Assembly: GCA_002633005.1 (NCBI GenBank)
Contig: NMRA01000162.1
Span: 254,255 to 318,254, forward strand
From: Phoronis australis
Taxonomy: Eukaryota; Phoronida; Phoronidae
Direction: 5' to 3'
Length of the DNA: 64,000 bases
Shown: positions 12,001 to 21,819 of the stretch, in pieces
How the letters are laid out: each line of letters opens with the position of its first letter
Numbering within the stretch: position 1 is the stretch's first letter
The notes under the pieces: generated by a model
Databases searched by the model: none
What the model was told of the DNA's origin: nothing
What the model saw: only the letters and a program-made list of their open reading frames with translations
Translations under genes and position numbers: made by a program

Positions 12001-15000
12001 ATTCATTCTTTTGTTTGATGAACTGGCGTCGACCACAAATGATGCAGATTTTTTCTTGAGAAATCTGCCAAAATGAAATTTTGCATTAATTTCCACCTTG
12101 CTGTGCTTAAATCTTCACCTATGTCTTGGGGCTGCTGCTCACATTTGTTTTTCTTTTCAGATGGGAGCGGGGGGAAGAAAGAGTCGCTTACTCCTGGCCA
12201 TGTCCACTGCCGCCGAGTTCCGAGATCATTTAGACGACTTTAGTGACTTCTACTCTTCGTTAGGTATGTACTACTAGCTCTTTGCAAGACTTTTGCCTCA
12301 ATATGACCAATCACATGTAACCAGCAAGACTTATTGCCACAATACGACCAATCACATGTAACCAGCAAGACTTATTGCCACAATATGGCCAATCACATGT
12401 AACCAGCAAGACTTATTGCCACAATATGACCAATTACATGTAACCAGCAAGATTTATAGCCACAATATGACCAATCACATGTAACCAGCAAGACTTAAAG
12501 CCACAATATGACCAATCACATGTAACCAGCAAGATTTATTGCCACAATATGACCAATCACATGTAACCAGCAAGATTTATAGCCACAATATGACCAATCA
12601 CATGTAACTGTGTTATGTGAGTGTCAATTTTAGTGTGAAAGCAGTTGGACGTTCAAAGTTATAGACTTTCTGGGAGTATATAAATAGAAATCTGAAAATT
12701 TTAAGCGGAGTATTCTATCTTTGTGTGTTATGTGGGGGTGTCTGTCTTTCATTTTTATTCCCCGCATATATATGTCCGGCATGTGTCTGACTGTTTGGCA
12801 CTGTTGCTCTTAAACCTGTTGAAGGATGATAGTGAAATATGGCAGCCGTGTTCTTCCTTACTAGTAGGAGAGAATGGCTGGCATCGATTTTCTGAGAAGT
12901 CCGATAAGTAGTGTGGCTCTTGATTGCAGTATAGTTGTGTCTTTGGTGGATCTTGTTGGCTGACATGTTCTAATAAGGATATGATGACCCTTTTTTCTTG
13001 CACCTCAGTATTGTTGACATATAATACGTAAAAACGACTACGGGTAATCGTGACATTCCACACGCGATTACTAAATGAAAAGTCTGATTTAGTCTTTGCT
13101 GTGGTGGTACAATAGTTTTTCCGTTTTCGTAAAGCTTGTGATGAATCGTAATTCCTGTTTTGGGGAGTTAAGCACAGCGTGTTGTTAACTGCAGACTTTC
13201 ATATCTTTGTTGCTGGTTTTATCACATGGTTTCCCTGCAGCTAGTTATCTGCCCTAACAGGGGCAGATAAACCTGCTTGCCATTTGTTCTACTTGAGGAA
13301 TCTCTAAAAGATAATGCAGCCACATTGGTTTAGTATATTCTCACACAAATTTCCCAACATTTGTTTGGATGTGGCAGATTGATAGAAATGTGTAAATGTT
13401 TCTTACCTCCAGTGACTTAACTCTGACTATCTGCGTGGTCATTGAGCATGGAGGAAGAGTATTTTTTGGTTTTCTGCTAGCCATTGAGGAAATGAAGGTA
13501 TGGAATCCTGTCTTGGGGTCAAACACTTTTCTCAGGTGACACTGAGTATAAGGTCAAAAGTATTCAGACAAAAATGACCCATAATTCCTCTTCATGTCGG
13601 CTGATGGACGGTTGGCAGTAAGAGTCACCTGGTGGCTGACTTTGTCAGTGCGTAGTGCAGTCGGTTGCCAGGCGGCTGAAAATTGGCGGATCTGTCGTCG
13701 ACTCCTAACCGACCAGTTGGACAAAAAGTTTGTGCTGTGTGCTGTAAATACAATTCACGACATGTACAGTACAAGCCAAAGTACAAAATGACCCGGAATT
13801 CCTCGTCATAATGGCTGGACTGAGGCCAAATTCTATATCAGAGTGGTTTTCTCTCGTGACCCAGAATGAGGGGGAATTAACAGTTAGTAAGGTGGCTATC
13901 AAGCCAATCTGTAATATAAATTTGCCCCACGTTAATTTTGCCAGTCAATTTTGCCGTTAGCTGAATTACATAAACGCCATGACTGAGAAACGGTACTTTG
14001 TGTAGTGATTACTTTTTTGTTTTTTGCTGTAAATGATGAGTGTTGTTGAAGAATCTACATTGGATTACACTTACACGATTCTCTTGCGGAGAAGGAGGAA
14101 CATGAGGAACATGTTGGTAGGCTAGGTATTGCGTGGTGTCGTTGCCCAAAGCGCTATTTAAGAGCGTGGGAATTTTATCAGGTTCACTAGTATTGTCTGT
14201 TTGACTGTACAGGCCCTCCAAACCCAGAGACTTCGCCTGAAGACGGCAAGCTAAGGAGTGCAACGATGGTGAAGGACAACAAGCGCTACTACCTGGATCT
14301 GAAAGAGAATCAGCGTGGACGATTCTTGAAGGTACGAGAGGTTGAGTATCTGTCCATTCCTTTTTTTTCTTCATAGTTGGTTGTATAATTGTAAAGACTT
14401 GAGTCTTTTTCCTAGGCACTCGCGTGTTACTTGTATAGTTTTCTGGTCGTATAGTAGTTGTCAAGACTGAACACTAGGAGGTTATATTTGTTTGTCCTAT
14501 CATTATACTTCATTGTGCATTTAAGTCTACTTTTTTGGCATTTTCCCTGACGTTCATGCATGTCTCACATTTTAGTTTGGTGAATACGAAAAGGGAGTGT
14601 AATTTTCAATAACATTGGTTGCAATTCACTCTTCAGTCATCCTCATTCATTATCTACTGAATGGATTAGTTTTCAAAACTTGGGACAACTTGTAGCTGCT
14701 ACTGGACTTAATTCTTTCTCTTGTCTGGCTACTTATGGCAGGTATCACAGACACAACCACGTGGCCCACCACGAAGTCAGATCGCTATCCCCGCCCAGGG
14801 CATGGTCGAGTTCCGCGATAACCTAACTAAACTATTGGCCAAGTACGGGACGGATGACATGGGCAAGTAGAGATTTTGGATTTAAAAGATCACATTTCCT
14901 CCATCTACAGCACAGAGCTCTACTGGTCATTGTTGGTATTCCAAACATTGTGGCGAACGAGCGGAGTAAAAACTAGGGCCTCTTTTCATCACTACATGGG

Positions 15001-16659
15001 CCCCTCGGAAGTTGTAGCGACTAGAGAGGCAGTTTGAAAATTTTGACGAAGGGGGATAATTGTAATGATGAGGACCCCTGACATTTTATAGCTTGGTTGT
15101 CCTGGGAAACCAAACTCTGGCACAGGATATAACTCCGCAACCTTTCGTGTAGTTATAGAAACTTATGCCTTGCTTCAAGTAACATGGGCCATTGAAAAAA
15201 CGCAGATGTGAATATCTACTAACCAGTTGTGTACTTCATATTGGTGGATTGTTGGTAGAGCATGGAAGTTCTCAAAATAAGGTGCAGGAATTAGTCTATT
15301 GTTGACCATAGCACCGTTTTGTATGAGTGTTGAAAAATTGAAATGATGAAATGTGTAGAATTTTTAAAGGTTTTAACTATGCTGATATATCACTTAAAGA
15401 TGTGTTCATTTTAAATACATTTATTTGCTACTTAACAACTAGTATTTAACTATAGTACGTAATTTCCTCTTTCTCCTGCAAACAGACCAGCATGGAGACT
15501 TACCAGAGAGTCGGTCACTTAGGGCAGAGAATAAAATGTTCTACTTTGACGTGGGGTCGAATCAGCGTGGTGTGTTCATGAGGATATCTGAGGTGAGACA
15601 TACAAATATGGACCGATCCTGAGGTCATCGGTATATGGACCTAGGGTCACCTGTTAGATTGGCCGTATGTCATGCTTTGATGTACTTGCACTGTTTGGTC
15701 GCAAACTTGGTGTTAACATGGACATGGGTTTATGGTTTTTGGAGTGTATAATTGTCCGGGTCATGACTAGCGACATCTATTGTTTGCTAATAGCACCATG
15801 TATCGGAAGTGATTGTACTGTGTTGTAGGCACGTTGTCGGGTGACTTTTCACAAGGGGGCAGAGCTTGCAATACTTCAATTGCAGGTTGCCATGTGACCA
15901 TTTCTACAGAGATCAAAATTAGTGTATTTGGGCAAATCCTGGAGTGTGAAACTTAACCAAGTAATATTTTTGATGATTTTGCTGTTTCTGTAAAACTGGT
16001 ACAAAGATCAGGATTGCTGGAGAACCCTTTTGCAATTTTTTGAACAAGTGATGGCTGGTAAATTCAGAAACACTGACACCGGCATGATCTCATTTTGTTG
16101 CTTGTTGTCAACTTATGCGCAAATCAGTCTTTTTAAGGACCGCAAAATGAAAAAAAGTAATGATCAACATGTTTGGAGTGTTCTAAACATCACCAGTCGG
16201 TTTTAGTTTCTGGGGATGACTGCTTTATCGGAAATACATTGCAATAGCTTATAAACCAGGGTTCATTTGACTTTTAAATTGTCTCCTCTTTCATTACTTG
16301 TGCAAATGCCATTTTTATGCAAGCACGTACTTCCAGACCCATGTGGGAACCAGTCTAATTATGTTGTGTTATCCACAAAACTCAGAATGCAAGGTGGAAT
16401 GAAACCAGACAAATTTTCTTGGTTTAATTGTTAAGTGACTCTTCCTAAGTCATCTCGTTGAGCCCGCAACAAACTTGTTGATTATCAGTGGATATAAATT
16501 TCCCTTTTTACACTGTTGCAGGTCCGTAGTAACTTGCGTACAGCCATCACCATTCCAGAGAGAGCTTGGTCGAGGTTTCGTGATGTCATGAACGAGTTTG
16601 TGGAGAAGGCACCGGCCCCATCTTTTGAGGGTGATGCAGAGGGCGGCGTAGGAAATTAG
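3031..16659 (+). CDS. PURA: Pur-alpha family single-stranded DNA/RNA-binding protein, seven coding exons
   Basis: Coding exons: 3031-3079, 10870-10979, 12161-12263, 14213-14331, 14742-14862, 15486-15592, 16522-16659, giving 248 residues. The family binds purine-rich single-stranded DNA and RNA and acts in transcription, replication and mRNA transport. Three PUR repeats are visible: I at about residues 26-85 ([18 protein letters not shown]), II at about 100-162 ([23 protein letters not shown]) and III at about 176-233 ([18 protein letters not shown]). The start [10 protein letters not shown] resembles the N-terminus of vertebrate PURA, but the glycine-rich stretch is missing, so the protein is shorter than human (about 320). 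Phases agree at every junction. Intron 5 uses a GC donor (GG|GCAAGT), all others GT-AG. Exon 4 has a second in-frame donor 9 nt downstream (14340). A closely related PURB/PURG name is possible, since invertebrates usually have one Pur gene. Confidence 0.93.
3813..4430. mobile_element. Foldback (MULE-like) element, copy 1
   Basis: Two long arms are inverted relative to each other: about 3813-4110 and about 4160-4430. They share, in reverse complement, the ends TAGACAGTG/CACTGTCTA-type, a block with TATGCGCAAAAGGTATTTATAAC, and a block with TTGGAAGGAATTAAATACATCG. There is no coding capacity. A second copy at 33748-34279 shares the same blocks and has clear target duplications. The left end of this copy carries two short direct repeats around TAGGGATAGTGTAG. 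Confidence 0.75.
5993..6166. mobile_element. MITE family T (about 175 bp), copy A
   Basis: A short non-coding element with inverted ends near TTGACCTATTGC and GTAGGTCAA. Its interior blocks GAGTGACGGCTTAAGTGACC and CAATCAGAACTTGGCATTC recur in two other copies. The terminal inverted repeat is partly decayed at the left end. Confidence 0.55.
6654..6824. mobile_element. MITE family T, copy B (inverted)
   Basis: Starts TTGACCTATCAC and ends GTGATAGGTCA, so the two ends are reverse complements. The interior matches copies A (5993-6166) and C (63111-63285) in the opposite orientation, including CTCCAGCCCCTTGTGAAAAG and the GTGTCAAGAATGCTGCGTTC block. Non-coding. Confidence 0.65.
12283..12607 (+). 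repeat. 41-bp minisatellite, about eight copies
   Basis: Perfect to near-perfect tandem units containing ACCAATCACATGTAACCAGC followed by AAGACTTATTGCCACAATAT, period 41 bp. It starts 20 bp after exon 3 of the Pur-alpha gene. Variation between copies is a few substitutions (ATTGCC against ATAGCC). There are no spacers of differing sequence, so this is not a CRISPR array. Confidence 0.9.
13555..13905. repeat. Interspersed repeat family R2, two adjacent partial copies
   Basis: Two stretches (about 13555-13660 and 13770-13905) share the AAAATGACCC.TAATTCCTC opening. The second continues to TCTCGTGACC, GGGGGAATTAACAGTTAGTAAGGTGGCT. The same order of blocks is seen at about 37406-37550 and 62965-63105. 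Non-coding, with no clear ends or poly(A). Confidence 0.5.
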
Positions 16660-18400
16660 AATCGCAGGAATGGCTAGTGGCAGAGGGAATGTGCTTTTGT
16701 TTGTTAGTCCGGTGAATGATCTGCTCAGTCCCAGCTAAGTGAGAACTCGGCAAAAAATAACATAACAAGTTTTGGACTAGATGGCTTGATTAAGCATGAA
16801 CGTTTAAAAAGACTGGAATTTACTGCAAATCACAGCAGTTTTTTTACTCACACGTGAAGGAAATTGACAGTTGTTGAGTTTGTACAGTGGGACTGTGGCA
16901 GATCGAATGATAGAATCTTAACCTGTTTAGTTGTTGTGAGGAGACTTCATTAGCTAGGGAAATGGAAAATACTTGGGCAACTCGTGCACACATAAGTCCA
17001 CTGCTCATTGTTGATCCAAGTTTCGATAGATGTTAAAGAGTTGCTAAAGTTTGTGTGGGTGTGTACCGTAGGGAGATGCCTGATGGGATTTGACTAACTA
17101 CTTTGGTGGAAAAATCTTATGAACATGTGTTGGGAAGCCAAGTTTTCCATGAAGGATTGGCGCACTGCCATTTGCCCTTAAAACGGCCGTTAGAAAACAC
17201 ACCAAAAGTCTTTCCTTTACTTACCTTATCTAGTGATTTATGCTATGACAGGTTTGTATCATTATGTGTATGTTTTTTGTAAAAAGGGCTGGCACCTGTA
17301 TATCCCCGCTTAAGTACTCTTAATTTGAGGTGCAGATTTCAATTTTTTTTTTCGGTCCACGTAGACTTGCCTTGGCACATATCCTTTGCCGTTGATTAGC
17401 TGTTGGAGTTCTGACGTTTCCTGCTGGAGAGTTTATGGTCATTTTGTGCATTTGTTAGACATGGGTTAGGAGTGGTACAGAGAGAGAGAGAGGAGGAAGA
17501 CAGATAGATGTAACTCAACTATGTATTTGCTTTGGGAGACCGTGTTGGAAAGTACCTGGGTCAATGAAAGGTTTTATCCACTCATCAAGTTAGCCAAGCA
17601 AGGCTTAGATTGGTGCAGTTGGTAAATGAATGTCTAAAGTAAGACAGGGACCAGTTGGCCCTTATAGTTAAGGACGTATTAGCAGTGTGCAGTTCAATGT
17701 TTAAGGTTTAACAGGAGACAAGTATTGGCTATTAGTTAAGAGGTGCAGACTCTTGGTTTGTTTATATGTATACAGCACGTGGTTTCTGGATTGCCATTTA
17801 AAAGAACTAGTTTTGATTGGACATGAAACCTTGAAGGGGCAATGTGGGATTGTGGTAAGATACGTCATGTAAAATTGATTGAAGTTCTGCTTTTGAATGA
17901 CATTGCTTAACTGAAGTGTTTTTCCTGGCATGGACAAACGCAAATGTCCGACAGACTGTAATTAATTTAAGAGCCATAGTGTTTATTACATCGTCATTAC
18001 TTGCTTGTACTTTCAGTCTTTAGTTCTACGATTGTACGGGCATAGATGCATTCTGTTAGACACTGCCAGTGCTTGCGACTGCAAGTAACTTGTGGCTGGT
18101 ACAACCTTGCCAGCTGCATTCATTTCCTCCAGTCACAACAAGTCATTTATTTACAAATCTTCTCTTTTTCATTGCTGCTAGCATGACTATATAGGTCAAG
18201 ATGTTCCTTTGTTGTTCTGTCCTGATAGGGAAAAGAGCTTGGTTAGCCGTAGTCCCTCCTCGACAGTATTTTTGTATCATAGTGTTTAGGATTTCAAGCA
18301 GAGTGAATACCCTTGTTCAATTTAATGGAAAATTGTTCAGAAACTGTTGTGCAAATTATTAAAATATATTATAAAGTTTTTTAATTTGTTTTGATTTGGA
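16660..18400 (+). other. Probable 3' UTR of the Pur-alpha gene
   Basis: No open frame of note follows the stop codon at 16657-16659. The first poly(A)-type hexamer I find is ATTAAA at 18358-18363, followed by T-rich DNA. A later AATAAA lies at 19674-19679. Long 3' UTRs are usual for Pur genes, but the end used is not shown by the sequence. A short GA microsatellite lies at about 17480-17495. Confidence 0.4.
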
Positions 18401-18725
18401 TGCATTCCAGTTTGGATTACTTTAAACCATAATAGTGGGCAAACTTGTTCCTTTACAAGGCTTCTATGCCTGATGCAGGAATCAGTCTCAAGTAGGGACA
18501 AGACTAAGTACCCTAAATCTACTGATATCTTTCAACTTGTGAAAATGTCGATTTTCCTTACTTATGCTGTTTTAGTTTCTTCTAAGTCAATGTTTGGCTT
18601 CGAGTGAACTCTTATGTTGAATTCGCAATATTGTTGAAAATAGTAAGGATCTTTTCATGCAATGCTTCTAATTTAAGGACTAAACCCTATTTATTTTCAT
18701 TGAAGTAAGTGCTGTTTTTATACAC

Positions 18726-19570
18726 CCACATATTTATATGTGGATGCATTTTGCCGTCATCCCCGTCCGTCCGGCATCCGCTACTCTATCTCCAAAAGCC
18801 TTTGACATACGTTCATGAAATTTTGCACGTGTTCGTTTTCTGGATGGGACAGCATGAGCGAACTTTTGAACAGGTCTGACTACAGGTGTGCCCCTAGTGG
18901 CAATTTTAGTTTTTTATGTTTTCCTCTGTCCATTGAAATGTCCTCATGGATTTTGCATATAGGCATCTATTTGCGAGACGAAGCTATCATCTGGTTTTCG
19001 AATGGATTAGAGGTATTTTGCACGACCTAGTGGCCATTTTTACTGTTTTATAGTCTTTCTTGGCTTCCACCCCTCTATTAACCAAACCGCTCTAAGGATG
19101 ATTGTGAAAATTGTCATGTACTTATGAATAGGACGGCCGATTTTCCGACTTCAACTACTGTGGCAACTACTATAGTGGCACTTTTGTTTTCTTTGTGCCC
19201 ATGGCTTTATCTCCAAAATGCTCTGCAGGATCTTTATTAAATTTAGGAATAGATTCGAGGCAAGTTGCTCCACCTAGTGGCTATTTTTACTGTTTTCGGC
19301 GTCTGCCCTTCTATCAACCAAACTGCTTTGTGGACGATTGTGAAAATTGGCAGGTACGTTCCAACGATGAAGAGGATGGCAATTTTCAGACTTAAACTAC
19401 TGTGGCGCCTCCTAGTGGCAGGTTTGTTTTTGCGCACCCATGGCTGTATTTCCTGAACACTGCAGGATCTTTACTAAATTTAGGAAGTGTATTTATGTGA
19501 TGTTGAAAATGGACAATGAAGACTTGCACGGACTACCAGTGTACCCCCTACTGGCAATTTTAGTTTTACG
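18726..19570. repeat. Interspersed repeat with palindromic head and internal 246-bp duplication
   Basis: The block starts with the palindrome CCACATATTTATATGTGG, then GCATTTTGCCGTCATC and a short CCGTCCGTCC run. The same head is at 35964-35981. Inside, a unit beginning CCTAGTGGCCATTTTTACTG at about 19026 recurs 246 bp later at about 19272. Frames are broken and I see no protein. Related tails occur at about 36040-36120 and 45090-45470. Confidence 0.6.
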
Positions 19571-19845
19571 ACTTAAAAGTGACATCATGTACTAGCAAAG
19601 TGATGATGACCAGTTATATCAATTTCCACACCATCGATTTCAGGGGATTAGAATGTATGGTTTCATACATTCAAATAAAGGATGATTTTGTCACGAATTT
19701 CAAATCTAATTTTATTGTGAAGGTTTTTGTCCCAACAGTAAAGTATGAGCAACATCTCTGGACACGAGTGCTACTTTGCTTCAGTTCAAGCAGTCGAGAT
19801 CATATTGGTTTCAAATACACTTGTCAGCACAAGTCTATTGATGAC

Positions 19846-21031
19846 TACCGTATTCGCCGTAATAACCACCCAGGGCGCTTAGAAGAAAAGTTCGTTTCGG
19901 GGGGAGGGGGCGCTTATTATAACCCAAGGCCGTTGAAACCCGGTCTCCGAAACGGGTGAAATCGGAAGCTAAGATCACGGCAGGTTTAAGTACAAATCTG
20001 TGCCGATATCGTGCCACCTACATGTATGATTGGCAACAGGAGAAAAATGTCCGGTCGAACACACCTTTTTGTCACGTGACATTTCTTTTGAAGTTGTCTG
20101 CGTTTGTAAGCGAGTGCGTGCGTGTCACCAGAGTTCATTTGCCAGAACAGAGACTGTCTTTTGGCCAGAGCCACACAATCTAACAAACTAGATGTGCATT
20201 GTATCTAAAGAAATTTGCACAAGCATTAGGCTTAAACCAGAGTGTGTTTCATTCAGCACTTGCCGGTCTCGTGCTAAAAACGTTCGACATTTGTCGTGTG
20301 GCGGACAGTTATTTTTCGGTGTAAGGGTGTGTAAACGTTCACTATCAGTGGTTATTTTATCGGATATTTGGCTTAAAAACACCAATTAAGGTTAATCAAA
20401 CCATTCATTTTAAAAATAACGCAAACATTTTTATAGTATGAGAAACTGTCGGACATTAGTGCCAATATTCATTTCTTGCCGATGCTATGCTACCCGTTCC
20501 ACGAATGGATAGTTCCCGACTAATGTCTTTGATGACGAGTTCATGTATGCAGTGCGCGCTTCCTGGACACGTGCTTTTAACACTGGCCAAGCTGTTTATT
20601 AGTCTTCTTTTCGCGGTTTTTACGTGTAGGCCTACAAAGAAATTTGGATTCCTGTTGAAAGCGGGAAATATCTACAAAGCAATCCCGTAGACAAGTACAC
20701 TACTTCTGTTCTGAAAGGCCACACCATTGGTCCTCGCAATATCAGCAGAATTTCTGTGTTCGTTTTGAGGCATGGCGGAAGTTTGAAGTGTATAGTCATG
20801 GCTAAATACCGACATAACGGTGAGACTCGTGGTCTACAAATTCTGCGCACGATTTTTTCAGGACTGTCGGATATCATTGATAAATTGAAGAGGTTAATGT
20901 AGAATTTTAGGACTGTAGGTAAGGCATTTTTCGCACGTACACATTCATGGACTGGGCACTTATTCTAGCAAAGTCTGAAAACGTGGGGGGGGGGGGGGGC
21001 GGGCGGGCGCTTATNTACGGCGTATACGGTA
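19846..21031. mobile_element. 1.2-kb DNA transposon-like element with terminal inverted repeats
   Basis: The left end TACCGTATTCGCCGTAATAA and the right end TTATNTACGGCGTATACGGTA are reverse complements apart from a few positions. Each end is followed inward by a G-rich motif GGGGGCGCTTAT (19911-19918 region and 20985-21014). Outermost bases are TA on both sides, compatible with a TA target. The interior has only short frames with no recognised transposase, so it looks non-autonomous. An unresolved base at 21015 and a long G-run mark difficult sequence. Superfamily not assigned. Confidence 0.6.
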
Positions 21032-21298
21032 CTCGTGCCAAAAATTTTGCATGCAATTTGTCACGACAGATTATGTTTTTGAGTGATGGATCAAGTGGAA
21101 ATGATGACTTAAAAAGTGCCCACTTGAAAGAATGATGTTTAAGCCAAATGCGGTTACAATTACATGAATAGGCATGTAATCGGGACCAAGAAAGAGCGAC
21201 GACTTTCAGACTGCGAGGTAACTTGTACCAAAAAGTACATTCAGTAATGGGGAGACATTAGGAACAATAAAACAGCAAATTTTCTTTATCAAAAATGT

Positions 21299-21304
21299 TT
21301 TATT
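21299..21304 (-). other. Poly(A) signal of the SNF/SNRPB2 gene
   Basis: AATAAA on the minus strand (TTTATT at 21299-21304), about 515 bp after the stop codon at 21820-21822. It gives a compact 3' UTR that ends just before the right end of the transposon at 21031. Confidence 0.6.
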
Positions 21305-21819
21305 TAGATAAAAAAGTACAATTATTGCAATACTTACAAGACACTGCTTTTGAGAAGGCCACCACGCCTGAAATGTATTGGCTTAGTGCAATGCCAAAAA
21401 TTAAGAAAAAAGATAATTAAACCAACATGGACTGAAAACGAAAAGAAATCCTGCTTGATGTGGAACAGAGGCTGACCCTGAAAAGTTCACAGCTAAAGCA
21501 CTCGACAGGTTACAAATACCAACAACAACCAACCGAGTGCAATGTTGGTCCATTCAACAATGAAATCAAAGTGGATCTGAAACACGATCTCCATCTTTAT
21601 GCAAGACCATTTTAAATTGCTTTCACCTTGCTGATGGTTAAAAAAACCAACCATGTGCAATGTTGGTTCACAGCGTTACAACTTGCAAACAAGATTATCT
21701 TGTGAAGCTCAACTTTGTGCAATGTTGGCTGTTCACAACGTTTACCATACATGTCCGTCTTGTCCAAAAAGTGGCACAGCGCAAATCCAGACGACGAATG
21801 AGTTTTAAAACAAGCCCGG

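Noticed and set aside
12283-12607. CRISPR-like array
   Set aside because: Units are head-to-tail without unique spacers, inside an animal intron.
14009-14464. 151-codon minus-strand open frame
   Set aside because: It is the antisense shadow of Pur-alpha exon 4 and its flanks.
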